From: JBFMDN01 sp040753915
GTDB taxonomy: Bacteria; Desulfobacterota; Desulfomonilia; Desulfomonilales; Desulfomonilaceae
DNA: 64,000 bases
Assembly: GCA_040753915.1 (NCBI GenBank)
Contig: JBFMDN010000020.1
Location: forward strand, 1 to 64,000
Reading direction: 5' to 3'
Positions 51,717 through 60,678 of this stretch are shown piece by piece; position 1 is the stretch's first letter, and each line of letters starts with the position of its first letter. The position numbers and the translations under genes are program-made. The notes beneath the pieces are model-generated. The model did no database searches, had not been told where the DNA came from, and saw only the letters and a list, made by a program, of their open reading frames with translations.

Positions 51717-53072
51717 ATGACCCTCGAGGAGCAGCTTCTCTCTTTGAACATTCTGGTTGTGGATGATGAGCCCAATATACGCAAGACACTGTCATACTGT
51801 TTGGCAGAGAACGGCCATACTGTCATTGCGGTGAGCAGTACAGCGGATGCCCTGGAAGAAGCCAAGCGACGCTCCTTTGATATGGCGTTCGTGGATCTGC
51901 GTCTGGGAGAAGGCAGCGGTATGGACTTAATCCCCTCTCTGCTTGCCGATTCACCATGGATGAAAATCGTGGTGATCACCGCGTATGCCTCCATTGAAAC
52001 CGCGGTGGAGGCCATGCGAAGGGGAGCCACGGACTACATTGCCAAGCCGTTCACAACCGACCAGGTGAGACTGCTGACTCGACGGATCCAGCGGGTCCGA
52101 GAGCTGGAAACGCAGGTTGAAGCTTTGAGGAATCGGGTGGAGAGACTTGGTCCCGATGACCGGTTGCATAGCCAAAATGTCTCCATGCAGCGGATCATCG
52201 AGACCGCGCGCAGAGCTGCCCCTTCAGACGCAATCGTGCTCCTGCGTGGAGAGAGCGGCACCGGCAAGTCGGTGATTGCTCGAGCTTTGCATCATTGGAG
52301 TCCGCGCTCGAAAAAGCCCATGGCTGTGGTCTCCTGTCCCGCATTGCCTCCGGAGTTGCTCGAAAGCGAGCTCTTTGGACATGTGAAAGGCGCCTTCACG
52401 GGTGCTGTGCGCGACAATCCGGGCAGGATAGCTGTCTGCGAGGGCGGGACGCTTCTTCTGGACGAGATTGGCGATCTGGCCCCTTCATTGCAAACAAAAT
52501 TGCTCCGTTTCATCGAGGATAAGGAGTACGAACGGGTCGGTGACCCAACGGTGCGCAAAGCGGACGTCCGAATCCTAGCTGCTACTAACGCGAATCTTGA
52601 AGAGCGGGTTGCCGAAGGGCGATTTCGGGAGGATCTCTTTTACCGGCTCAACGTAATTAGTCTCACGCTTCCCCCCTTGCGAGAACGGCCCGAAGACATC
52701 ATGCCGCTTGCTCATGAGTTTGTCGCCTTTTTCTGCCGAGCTAATCACAAGGCTTTGACCGGATTTTCTGAAGAGGCGTCTTCAGCCCTTCAGAGCTATG
52801 GCTGGCCGGGCAACGTCAGGGAGCTTCGCAACGCGGTCGAACGAGCTGTGATCTTGGGACGAGGCGAGCAAATTGGGAAGGAGGATCTGCCGGAATCGCT
52901 TGCTCCGCTTCGCAGATCTGTAGAAGTGGGCGACAAGGTGCCCTTATCCGTGATAGAGGAGCAGCATATTCGGCGTATTATCGCGTCCACCTCATCTCTT
53001 CAAGAAGCCGCCGACATTCTCGGCATAGACCAAGCCACGCTCTGGAGACGGCGGAAGACGTACGGAATGTGA
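51717..53072 (+). CDS. NtrC/AlgB-type sigma-54-dependent response regulator
   Basis: A 451-residue activator. The receiver domain (about 8-125) has VVDDEP, phosphoacceptor Asp60 in AFVDLRLGEG and Lys in YIAKPF. The AAA+ domain (about 150-385) has canonical motifs: GESGTGKS, GAFTGA, LLLDEIGDL and FREDLFYRL. The Fis-type helix-turn-helix ends ADILGIDQATLWRRRKTYGM, the form seen in AlgB-like activators. The next gene is a KinB-like kinase, so the pair resembles KinB/AlgB of Pseudomonas. A sigma-54 promoter with upstream inverted repeat lies between the two genes; activation of the downstream operon is a direct hypothesis. Confidence 0.92.
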   Translation: MTLEEQLLSLNILVVDDEPNIRKTLSYCLAENGHTVIAVSSTADALEEAKRRSFDMAFVDLRLGEGSGMDLIPSLLADSPWMKIVVITAYASIETAVEAMRRGATDYIAKPFTTDQVRLLTRRIQRVRELETQVEALRNRVERLGPDDRLHSQNVSMQRIIETARRAAPSDAIVLLRGESGTGKSVIARALHHWSPRSKKPMAVVSCPALPPELLESELFGHVKGAFTGAVRDNPGRIAVCEGGTLLLDEIGDLAPSLQTKLLRFIEDKEYERVGDPTVRKADVRILAATNANLEERVAEGRFREDLFYRLNVISLTLPPLRERPEDIMPLAHEFVAFFCRANHKALTGFSEEASSALQSYGWPGNVRELRNAVERAVILGRGEQIGKEDLPESLAPLRRSVEVGDKVPLSVIEEQHIRRIIASTSSLQEAADILGIDQATLWRRRKTYGM

Positions 53073-53092
53073 AGTCCTTTCCGGAGGTCTGC

Positions 53093-53108
53093 CTTGCATT
53101 TTGCAAGG
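53093..53108. promoter_or_regulatory. Inverted repeat, probable upstream activator site
   Basis: CCTTGCA-TT-TGCAAGG, perfect 7-bp arms. It is centred about 117 bp upstream of the start site predicted from the sigma-54 promoter at 53191-53206, a usual enhancer distance. No T-run follows, so it is unlikely to be the terminator of the preceding gene. Confidence 0.6.
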
Positions 53109-53190
53109 GCCTATCCCCGACGATCTTTCATCTTTCAATATCCCTCTCTGATGAACCCGGCTAACCTGCCGATTATCCGTAATGAAAAAC

Positions 53191-53206
53191 TGGCACGCCT
53201 ATTGCC
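53191..53206 (+). promoter_or_regulatory. Sigma-54 promoter of the kinase-regulator-Trk operon
   Basis: TGGCACG-CCTA-TTGCC matches the consensus TGGCACG-N4-TTGCW at all positions but the last, with GG and GC 10 bp apart. The start site is expected near 53217, about 33 nt before the kinase ATG. Confidence 0.85.
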
Positions 53207-53249
53207 TTGAAGAGGCGAGAGGTGCCGCAAGGCAAAGGATCTGCCGCTG

Positions 53250-55088
53250 ATGACTTTAAAGAGCAAGATACTCGTTGGTTATGGTTTAACCGTGGCATTG
53301 ATGGGAGTTGTGGTCGCGTGGGCTGTCATAAATCTCGTGTCTCTTGGCCAGGCTAGTGACGCGATCTTGCGTGAAAATTACCGGAGCATTCTGGCCGCAG
53401 AAAACATGGTGGATGCTTTGGAGCGTCAAGACAGCGCTGTCCTGCTCTTGTTCTTGGGCGACCCTCGTACAGGAGTAGCCCAATTTCGGGAAAGTGAAGC
53501 CGTCTTCCTGGAATGGCTGGCTCGCGCAAAGGACAACATCACGATTCGTGGTGAATCGGACCTCCTTCAATCCATAGAAAAGGATTACGCGAAGTATCGA
53601 CGCGAGTTTTCAGCACTAACCGATTTTCCCGCCAGGGACGGCCAGGTCGTCGCTTCCCCCCTCCGCGTGTATGAGGAATCGATCCACCCACTCTTTGCCA
53701 AAGTGCGCCAGACCTGCGTTCAGTTGCGCCACCTCAATGAAGAGACCATGTACACTGCCAGTATCCAGGCAGGCCGAGTAGCGAAGCGAGCGATCTGGTC
53801 CACGGTCTTTGTTGCGGCATTGGCGTTGTTTGTGGCTCTGGTCTTCAGCCTGGTTCTTGCCGAGCGGATCGTCAAACCCCTCAGAAGCTTCATGGAGGCC
53901 TCGCGAAAGATCTCTTCCGGCGACTACGCTGTTCAAGTTCCCGTTGAGACCGGCGACGAGCTGGGCAGCTTGGCAGAAGAGCTCAACCGGATGGCTGCTC
54001 AACTCGGGCATTACCATGAGATGAACATCGAGCAGATCATTGCAGAAAAAAATAAGGGGGACGCGATCCTTTCGAGCATCGAGGACGGATTGGTGGTTTT
54101 CGACACCAACCTCAAAGTTAGTGGCATTAACCCGGCCGCTCGGCGAATGCTGGACCTGACGTCGACAGAATACTCGACCCTTCGCTGCGAGGACATCTTG
54201 CCCTCCACAAATGTGTGCGAGATGATCCGGAAAACCTTCGAGACAGGACTCCCTCAGACTGTGCCGGATGAGCAGCGGATCGTTACCATCGCGACGGGCG
54301 ATCGTCCACGGCATTATCTCTTCTCGGTAACAGCTATTCGAAGGCGGGATCAGCGGCAGTCCGGCGTGGTGCTTCTGCTGAGGGACATCACCCGCTTAAA
54401 GGAGGTGGAGCGGCTGAAGAGTGAATTCGTTATGGCGGCTTCCCACGAGCTTCGAACACCTCTCACGAGCATGGGCATGAGCATAGATCTCCTCTTGGAG
54501 CATGCCGCTCCGGGACTGTCGGAAAGGGACCGGGAATTGCTTGGGGCAGCTCACGAGGAGGTTCATAGAATGATCAGTCTGGTCAACGACTTGCTCAATC
54601 TCTCAAAAATCGAGGCAGGCCGCATAGAGCTGGAATTTGAAGCCGTCCCTGTTCCTATCCTGTTCAACTATGTCCAGACTGTATTTCTGAGCCAACTGGA
54701 GCAGAAGCGGATCGATCTCGACGCTCAACCGGCAGAAGCCCTTCCAGAGGTTCGCGCAGACGCCAACAAGGTCACCTGGGTTCTGACCAATTTGATCTCG
54801 AATGCCCTGAGATATGTGCGCGAGGGCGGGCACATCCAGCTTTCGGCCACAAGAATTGGGGACCATGTCCACATTTCCGTTCGCGACGACGGTCCGGGCA
54901 TTCCTCTGGAGTATCAAACGAAAATCTTTCAGAAATTTGTGCAGGTGGAAGGACAGGAGGGCGGAGGAACAGGCTTGGGGCTGGCCATCTGCAGGGAAAT
55001 AGTGCGAGCACATGGAGGCGCAATTTGGGTGGAATCCACTCCCGGTCAGGGGAGCACCTTCACCTTCACTCTTCCTGTGGCCGCATAG
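53250..55088 (+). CDS. Membrane sensor histidine kinase with HAMP and PAS (KinB-like)
   Basis: A 612-residue kinase. Two membrane helices (about 8-30 and 178-202) enclose a periplasmic helical sensor domain of about 145 residues with the KinB-type pattern LERQDSAVLLLFLGD. HAMP follows (about 203-255), then PAS (about 268-385), HisKA with the phosphoacceptor His in MAASHELRTPLTSMGM, and the ATPase domain with N-box NLISNALRYV, DDGPGIP and GGGTGLGLAI. It follows the AlgB-like gene and the sigma-54 promoter. Its last codon lies 9 bp before the next response regulator. The ligand is unknown; the Trk genes downstream suggest an ionic or osmotic signal (inference). Confidence 0.92.
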   Translation: MTLKSKILVGYGLTVALMGVVVAWAVINLVSLGQASDAILRENYRSILAAENMVDALERQDSAVLLLFLGDPRTGVAQFRESEAVFLEWLARAKDNITIRGESDLLQSIEKDYAKYRREFSALTDFPARDGQVVASPLRVYEESIHPLFAKVRQTCVQLRHLNEETMYTASIQAGRVAKRAIWSTVFVAALALFVALVFSLVLAERIVKPLRSFMEASRKISSGDYAVQVPVETGDELGSLAEELNRMAAQLGHYHEMNIEQIIAEKNKGDAILSSIEDGLVVFDTNLKVSGINPAARRMLDLTSTEYSTLRCEDILPSTNVCEMIRKTFETGLPQTVPDEQRIVTIATGDRPRHYLFSVTAIRRRDQRQSGVVLLLRDITRLKEVERLKSEFVMAASHELRTPLTSMGMSIDLLLEHAAPGLSERDRELLGAAHEEVHRMISLVNDLLNLSKIEAGRIELEFEAVPVPILFNYVQTVFLSQLEQKRIDLDAQPAEALPEVRADANKVTWVLTNLISNALRYVREGGHIQLSATRIGDHVHISVRDDGPGIPLEYQTKIFQKFVQVEGQEGGGTGLGLAICREIVRAHGGAIWVESTPGQGSTFTFTLPVAA

Positions 55089-55097
55089 GGGATGCTC

Positions 55098-55823
55098 ATG
55101 AGAAACAGGCCGATCTTGGTTGTGGACGACGAGCGGAACATTCGCCTGACCATGTCTCAGGCCTTGGAAGCCCTCGACATGACGGTCAGCACGGCAGTGA
55201 ACGGAGAAGAGGCTCTCCATAAGCTCAGCGAAAGCCAGTTCGGGCTGGTGTTCCTCGATTTGAAGATGCCCGGCATGGATGGTCTGGAAGTACTTCGCCG
55301 CATCAAGGAGAGCTGGCCCAGAACCCGTGTGATTATCATCACAGCCCACGGGTCGATCGAATCCGCGGTTGAAGCCATGAAGCTGGGTGCAGTGGACTTC
55401 GTTCAGAAGCCGTTCAGCGCGGGAGAAATCCGCGACCTGGCAAAGCAGGTGCTCGCCCGCGAGGACCTGGATGAAGAAAGCGCTGCCGACTACCGGACGC
55501 TCATTGAGCTGGCTAAACGCCATATCACCGACAGGAGGTTTGGAGCGGCACGAGATGCCGCCCTGAGAGCTATCGCGGCAGAGCCTGGGCAGCCGGAGGC
55601 ATACAATCTCCTCGGCTCTGTGCAGTCTCTCGATCGGATCGAACGGCAACTGGAGTTGCTGTGTCCTTACCTCTATTACACTACTACCGACTCGGGGTAC
55701 AACGTGAGGACCTGTGGCGCGTACATGGACCGACTCGTTCTAGGACCCCGCCTGCTGCACGAGCTGTGTGAAACTGAAAACCACCTCCACTGCGAGTATT
55801 TCCTGAACCCGAGGCTCAAGTAA
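55098..55823 (+). CDS. Response regulator with TPR-like, non-DNA-binding C-terminal domain
   Basis: A 241-residue protein. The receiver domain (about 1-115) has LVVDDER, phosphoacceptor Asp in LVFLDLKMPGMDG and Lys in VQKPFS. The C-terminal 110 residues contain a TPR-like helical hairpin (IELAKRHITDRRFGAARDAALRAIAAEPGQPEAYNLLG) and then an unusual segment with YLYYTTTDSGYNVRTCGAYMDRL and Cys/His near the end. There is no DNA-binding domain. It is sandwiched between the kinase and TrkH, and its stop overlaps the TrkH start by one base. A direct effect on potassium uptake is possible. ATG 55098 has GGGG at better spacing than the one at 55092. Confidence 0.85.
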   Translation: MRNRPILVVDDERNIRLTMSQALEALDMTVSTAVNGEEALHKLSESQFGLVFLDLKMPGMDGLEVLRRIKESWPRTRVIIITAHGSIESAVEAMKLGAVDFVQKPFSAGEIRDLAKQVLAREDLDEESAADYRTLIELAKRHITDRRFGAARDAALRAIAAEPGQPEAYNLLGSVQSLDRIERQLELLCPYLYYTTTDSGYNVRTCGAYMDRLVLGPRLLHELCETENHLHCEYFLNPRLK

Positions 55824-57193
55824 TGACACTGCGTTTCCAGCTCCTGAAGATGCATCCCGCGACCCTGGTGCTGGCGAGCTTTCTTTTCGCAATTGGAGCA
55901 GGAACGCTCTTGCTCAAGTTACCATTCTCCACCAATACGGGCCAAATCTCATTGATAGACGCTCTGTTCACCGCGACCTCAGCCGTCTGCGTCACTGGGC
56001 TGGCTGTGGTTGATACCGGCAGCTATTTCACCACGTTCGGCCAGTGTACAATCTTGTTCCTCATCCAGATCGGCGGACTGGGAGTGATGACCATATCGGT
56101 GGCCCTGTTCCGGTGGGTTGGCCGAACTATCTCATTCCGCCAACGTCTGGTCATGCAGGACCTGTTTTCCCATACACCTCGGGAAGACATCTTCGGTTTG
56201 GTAAAGAGCATCCTCGTCTTCACGGTATCAACGGAAATCATCGGCGCAGTCTTGCTCACCATTCACTGGAGCGCTGAGCTTTCCGTCATCGAAGCCGTCT
56301 ATTATGGAATGTTTCACTCGGTTTCAGCTTTCTGCAATGCGGGATTCGCTCTCTTTGCCGACAGTATGATGCCCTACAGCGATCGAATACTACTTAACTT
56401 GACGATGTGCTCCCTGATCGTTTTGGGGGGAATAGGATTCCCAGTACTCTATGATCTTCAGTCCTGGGTCGTCAGACGCAAGAACGAGCGTGTCAGGCTC
56501 TCTGTTCAAACAAAAACGGTATTGGTCAGCACCGTGGCTCTCATTGTTTCAGGGGCCGTGATGTTTGCGTTTCTCGAGCGACAGTCACTCCTGGAGTCGC
56601 AGTCCTTGTGCCGGGCCTTTCTCGTTTCACTCTTTCAATCTGTCACCTGTCGCACAGCCGGTTTCAACACGGTGGACATCGGATCTTTGAGGGAAGCGAC
56701 CCTTGCTATGATGATATTTCTCATGTTTTTCGGGGCATCGCCCGGCTCCTGCGGGGGAGGGGTCAAGACCACAACTTTGGCACTGCTCACGGTGTTCACC
56801 CTGAGTCGTGTGAGGCGGCTAAGACGGGTCAACATGTTCAAGAAGAGCATACCTGCGGACGCGGTGACAAGAAGCGTCTCGCTCGTTCTGTTGTCAATCG
56901 GAATGGTAAGCGCTGTGTTGTTCTTGCTTCTCCTGGGTGACTCGGCTAGCGGAAAAGAGATTTGCTGCCCCCGCGGGGTGTTCATCACCTACTTTTTTGA
57001 AACCGTGTCAGCATTTGGGACCGTGGGACTGTCTATGGGGATTACCCCACAATTGAACGGGTGGGCCAAGTGCTGGATCATTTTCATGATGATTGTGGGA
57101 CGAGTGGGCGTGCTGTCGTTTTCGTACATCATTGCGGGAACCGGAGCCACAAAGGGTGTGGAGTATTCGGAAGAAAACATCATGGTGGGATAG
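55823..57193 (+). CDS. trkH: TrkH/KtrB-type potassium uptake membrane subunit
   Basis: A 456-residue membrane protein with four TM-pore-TM repeats. Selectivity-filter glycine regions are visible in TSAVCVTGLAVV, SAFCNAGFALF, TCRTAGFNTVD and SAFGTVGLSMG. Length is near KtrB (about 450), shorter than E. coli TrkH. It moves K+ (perhaps with Na+ or H+) with the cytoplasmic subunit TrkA encoded next. Translation is coupled to the response regulator upstream (TAATG). The operon is behind a sigma-54 promoter. Confidence 0.93.
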   Translation: MTLRFQLLKMHPATLVLASFLFAIGAGTLLLKLPFSTNTGQISLIDALFTATSAVCVTGLAVVDTGSYFTTFGQCTILFLIQIGGLGVMTISVALFRWVGRTISFRQRLVMQDLFSHTPREDIFGLVKSILVFTVSTEIIGAVLLTIHWSAELSVIEAVYYGMFHSVSAFCNAGFALFADSMMPYSDRILLNLTMCSLIVLGGIGFPVLYDLQSWVVRRKNERVRLSVQTKTVLVSTVALIVSGAVMFAFLERQSLLESQSLCRAFLVSLFQSVTCRTAGFNTVDIGSLREATLAMMIFLMFFGASPGSCGGGVKTTTLALLTVFTLSRVRRLRRVNMFKKSIPADAVTRSVSLVLLSIGMVSAVLFLLLLGDSASGKEICCPRGVFITYFFETVSAFGTVGLSMGITPQLNGWAKCWIIFMMIVGRVGVLSFSYIIAGTGATKGVEYSEENIMVG

Positions 57194-57205
57194 ACGGGGT
57201 GAGAC

Positions 57206-57862
57206 ATGAAACGATTCGCAATTATCGGCCTCGGCAATTTCGGGTTTCACGCGGCACGGGCCTTGTACGAAGAAGGACATGAAGTTGTGGCCGTTGACAT
57301 TGACAAGGCCCGGGTGCAGGCCATAGACCACTATGCCACTGAAGCGGTACTGCTGGACGCCACTGACAAAGAAAATCTGCACGCTCTCGGTTTGGAGCAG
57401 ATGGACGCGGTGATCGTGTCTACCGGTACCAAGCTTAGCACAAGCATCCTCATTTGCTTGTATCTGCAAGAGATGAAGGTGAAGCGTATCCTAGCCAAGG
57501 CGGTGGACGAAGATCATGGAAAGATCCTGAAGCGTGTGGGAGCCACGGAAATAATCCATCCCGAGCGTGAGATGGCCCTCCGGGTCGCCCGGGGACTGTC
57601 CAATCCCAACATGCTCGATTTCATTCCTCTGGCAGACGAATTCGATCTGGTGCAAGTGGGCCCGCCGAGCGATTTTATCGGAAAGAGCCTGAAAGAACTG
57701 AATCTTCGTGCCAAGTACAACGTGCATATCATCGCAATCAAAGAGCTCGTCCCGGAGAATTTCGTCCTCGTGCCACCGGCCAGCTTTGTCATCAAAGACA
57801 GCGACGTTCTCGTCATGCTGGGAAGAACGCAAGACATCAAGAAAATCAAGGCACTCAGCTAG
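57206..57862 (+). CDS. trkA: TrkA/KtrA-type potassium channel regulator
   Basis: A 218-residue cytosolic protein. RCK_N Rossmann domain: MKRFAIIGLGNFGFHAARALYEEGHEVVAVDIDKARV with the dinucleotide-binding GxGxxG. RCK_C domain from about 135 (EFDLVQVGPPSDFIGKSLKELNLRAKYNVHIIAIK). It binds NAD(H)/ATP and gates TrkH (family knowledge). The 12-bp gap and GGGGTGA ribosome site place it in the operon with trkH. Confidence 0.93.
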   Translation: MKRFAIIGLGNFGFHAARALYEEGHEVVAVDIDKARVQAIDHYATEAVLLDATDKENLHALGLEQMDAVIVSTGTKLSTSILICLYLQEMKVKRILAKAVDEDHGKILKRVGATEIIHPEREMALRVARGLSNPNMLDFIPLADEFDLVQVGPPSDFIGKSLKELNLRAKYNVHIIAIKELVPENFVLVPPASFVIKDSDVLVMLGRTQDIKKIKALS

Positions 57863-58030
57863 AAACGACGTGCGTGGCTCCAATCAGTTGCAAGCAGTTC
57901 TGTCCGATTGCTGCGTGTCGAGGACAAACACGCCAGGATCGCAGACCGGTAGGACGGCCGTCTGAAAGTGTCTCAAAACTCGGGACACACCAAACATCGT
58001 AGCACGATTGGGCGTCGATGCGTGGAGAAG

Positions 58031-58120
58031 CACCCTCACCCCAACCTCTCCCAGAGGGAGATGGAGTAGGAATAATCCCCTCTCCCCCGCTTCGGGGGAG
58101 AGGGTCAGGGTGAGGGGGTG
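58031..58120. repeat. Palindromic intergenic repeat (CACCCTCACCC type)
   Basis: A 90-bp element with outer arms CACCCTCACCCC and a matching GGGTGAGGGGGTG, and an inner perfect hairpin CCCTCTCCCCCG-CTT-CGGGGGAGAGGG. It follows trkA by about 170 bp. Such CTCTCCC/GGGAGAGG elements occur dispersed in many proteobacteria. It may also stop transcription from trkA. Confidence 0.7.
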
Positions 58121-58208
58121 TGCCACGATCTTAACATTTGCCGCAATTCCGAGACAGTTTCGGAACCCCGTCCCTACCTTGGTATTTCTCGCTGCGGTCT
58201 CCCGTAGC

Positions 58209-58225
58209 GCCGGCGTCCCGCCGGC
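58209..58225. repeat. GCCGGC-N5-GCCGGC palindromic element
   Basis: Two GCCGGC hexamers separated by GTCCC, preceded by GTAG. The 11-mer GTAGCGCCGGC also occurs at 16813-16823, so it may be one of a dispersed short-repeat family. It lies in the 600-bp gap between trkA and the nucleotidyltransferase, which otherwise shows only the CACCCTC-type repeat. Confidence 0.5.
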
Positions 58226-58462
58226 AATCTTGTCTCAAAGACACCTTGAAGGAAGGTCCTGCTTGAACCTCACATTCAATGTGAGCAGGTTTGAAACCCG
58301 CCTTTGCCTCAATGGGGCCCACACCGCCATTCCCCACGCGGGCCGCCGCAATCGGATCACAAGCGTTGCCGCGAATAGGGCACCGTATTTGCGAAATCGT
58401 CTATTTAGCCGATTTTGGGCGGGCTGGGTGGTGGCATTTGCGGGTGGATAGGCTCCCGATCT

Positions 58463-59524
58463 TCAGCCTGTGAGACGGGAGAGAGCAGTAGACCCGATAT
58501 ATCTCAAGCGTGGGGCCCAACCATCCAGAAGGGCAAGCCTCGCAGCCAGCCTCCAGAATTTCGAGTACCTCGAGCTGATCAGCCGGTCCTCAATCCATCT
58601 TGGTTGCTTCGCGGCCACCTCGGACGTGACAGTATCGGGAATTCGCACCTGACCGCCTTCACAGAGATCGCGAAGAAGCCAATACAGGGGGCGCTCCACT
58701 CCGAGTCTTTCCGCAAGAGCCAGCAACTCTTCCCAGTCCAGTGAGATCTTCCGAGTCATGAGAGCGAGGTCCAGGTAGTCCCGTACAAGCGGACCGTGGG
58801 TCAGGGCGTGCATTCCTATGTGGATAAAATTCATTTCGGGAGAGAGAAAGAGGACCTTCATGCCGTGCATCGATGCTTCACTCGCATGGTCCCAGACCAC
58901 ATCGTCATCAAGAAAATAGCAATCCAGGAGCCTTATTCTCTGATGGAGATCCACTGATGGTAGGAAGGAAGAAGGTTTACCATAGGGTAGGACGGTCCGG
59001 AAAAGCTCCGGGTAGGCTGATCCCCAGGTCACTAGCGGACAAAATCCGTGCTCGTCGAGAACACGCTGGGCTTTGGAGAAGTCCTCAACACGGACAAGAA
59101 CATCCACGTCGCTCATAGGACGTAGCGCAGGATCTCCATACACGCGCTCCTGGAGATAGAGTCCCTTGAGCAAAATGAAGGGAACATTTTTTCCCGAGAA
59201 GCAGGGCACAAGCTTCCGAAGGCCCGCTTCTCGAGTGAGCCCAGCCATAAGGGACTGGGTGTACGTTTTCTTGAGCTCGTCGAGAAATTCTGATGGGAGG
59301 CCTCGTGACGCCAACAGAGTGGAGTACTGGTGCAGCCATGGCGCCACGTGGTGAGACAAGACCACGTGTCTGTGCTCGGAGCCCCAGCATGTGCAGCAGT
59401 GTGTCTCTAAAGAGTTTTCCGCTGCGAGGTCCAGCACCAGGTTGCGCACGTCAGCAAGAGCTGAGACGTTGAGTCTCTTGGTGGAAAAGTCATGCTTGTG
59501 GTCGGCTGGAAGAGAGGTCACCAA
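58463..59524 (-). CDS. Nucleotidyltransferase family protein (NTP_transf_5-like)
   Basis: A 353-residue protein. After an N-terminal helical part there is the core FILLKGLYLQERVYGDPALRPMSDVDVLV (about residues 115-145), which matches the uncharacterised nucleotidyltransferase group with Asp-x-Asp metal residues. A helical C-terminus follows. In other genomes these proteins often accompany polysaccharide or peptide-synthesis genes; here the neighbour is a pentapeptide-repeat protein, whose stop overlaps this start by 7 bp. The N-terminus could be TTG 59524 or GTG 59521. Target unknown. Confidence 0.8.
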   Translation of the reverse strand: MVTSLPADHKHDFSTKRLNVSALADVRNLVLDLAAENSLETHCCTCWGSEHRHVVLSHHVAPWLHQYSTLLASRGLPSEFLDELKKTYTQSLMAGLTREAGLRKLVPCFSGKNVPFILLKGLYLQERVYGDPALRPMSDVDVLVRVEDFSKAQRVLDEHGFCPLVTWGSAYPELFRTVLPYGKPSSFLPSVDLHQRIRLLDCYFLDDDVVWDHASEASMHGMKVLFLSPEMNFIHIGMHALTHGPLVRDYLDLALMTRKISLDWEELLALAERLGVERPLYWLLRDLCEGGQVRIPDTVTSEVAAKQPRWIEDRLISSRYSKFWRLAARLALLDGWAPRLRYIGSTALSRLTG

Positions 59525-60513
59525 CTTTTATCCCGCTTTTGTGCCGCCTCCAGATCCTCTGGAGTAAAGATTGCCCCTGCCAGCCCTGCCCGCCACAGCG
59601 CGTCATATTTCAGGATTGCCTGTCGCAAATCAGTGAGGCTGAAATTGGCTCCGCCGAGCCTCGCGTAGAGAAGGATCGCTCCCCTGAGATCGGCACCGGT
59701 AAGGTCTGCTCCTTCGAGATTAGCACCCGTGAGATCGGCCCCAGCCAACTGTGCGTCAACCAGTCTTGCGGCCGCCAAATCTGCGCCGCTCAAGTCGGAA
59801 TGTCTCAGATCCGCTTGTGTCAGGTCTGCGCCAGCAAGGATAGCACCGCAAAGATTCACGGACACCAGCACGGAGGATACGAGCACAGCACCCGCGAGAC
59901 GTGCTTTCCTGAGATCCGCGTCCGACAAATCTGCCTTGGCTAGATTCGTTCCTTGGAGATCGGCTCCTTCCAGCTTGGCCAGTTGAAGGTCCGCTCGACT
60001 GAGGTCGGCCTCTCGCAACTGTGCACCGGTAAGATCAGCAGCCCACAGCCATACTCCGTGCAGCTTCGCCCCATTGAGCACCGACGAGCGAAGATTGGCT
60101 GAAAACAGACTCGACCCTCGCAGACTAACGCCCGAGAGCACCAAAGAGGGGAGGGTTGACCTCGAAAGACGGGCGCCGGAAAAGTCAGCGTCTCTGAGGT
60201 CTGCTCCCGTGAAATCCGTTAGCCAAAGCTTGGTCCTAGTCAACTTGGTTCCGTGGAGAATTGCCCGCGCCAAGCATGCTCCTCGCAAGTTTGCGTCTGT
60301 GAAATCGGCTCCCGAGAGATCCGCGGCGGTCAAATTCGACCTCCGCATCAAAGCGTTGCGGCAATCGGCGAACCTGAGGTCCGCTTGACTCAGATCAGCG
60401 TCGCACAGGTTGGCGCCGTTCAAATCCGCACTCGCGAGATCGGCATATCTCAAGTCTTCCTTCCTGAGGTCTGCTCCCCGCAGATCCTTCCCAGCCGGAT
60501 GCAGTCGTCTCAT
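59518..60513 (-). CDS. Pentapeptide-repeat protein
   Basis: A protein of about 331 residues made almost wholly of A(D/N)LxX repeats from about residue 10 to 310, roughly 60 consecutive pentapeptides, which should fold as a right-handed quadrilateral beta helix. The last 20 residues leave the pattern (PEDLEAAQKRDKSW). Members of this fold include DNA-gyrase protectors (Qnr-like) and many of unknown function; nothing here tells which. The start is uncertain: ATG 60513 has GGGAGA about 10 bp upstream; TTG 60540 and GTG 60537 are alternatives. It forms an overlapping pair with the nucleotidyltransferase gene. Confidence 0.85.
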   Translation of the reverse strand: MRRLHPAGKDLRGADLRKEDLRYADLASADLNGANLCDADLSQADLRFADCRNALMRRSNLTAADLSGADFTDANLRGACLARAILHGTKLTRTKLWLTDFTGADLRDADFSGARLSRSTLPSLVLSGVSLRGSSLFSANLRSSVLNGAKLHGVWLWAADLTGAQLREADLSRADLQLAKLEGADLQGTNLAKADLSDADLRKARLAGAVLVSSVLVSVNLCGAILAGADLTQADLRHSDLSGADLAAARLVDAQLAGADLTGANLEGADLTGADLRGAILLYARLGGANFSLTDLRQAILKYDALWRAGLAGAIFTPEDLEAAQKRDKSW

Positions 60514-60678
60514 ATTCGCGCTGTCTCCCGAATTCACCAAGTATCGTCACCTCTTTCGCTGACCCTCCATGACGTCGCGCAACTCCCCACATTCCCATCG
60601 ACTGTTTTTCTTCAGTGTACGGGATCGTGACACCTCGGTCATGTCTCCTCGTACCGCGAATGAACAGCGCTATCGGAG

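Noticed and set aside
54603..55649. Antisense frame of about 348 codons over the kinase and response regulator
   Set aside because: It spans two clearly coding genes and shows no domain.
58031..58225. Clustered palindromes considered as a CRISPR array
   Set aside because: They are single, unrelated inverted elements without regular repeats and spacers.
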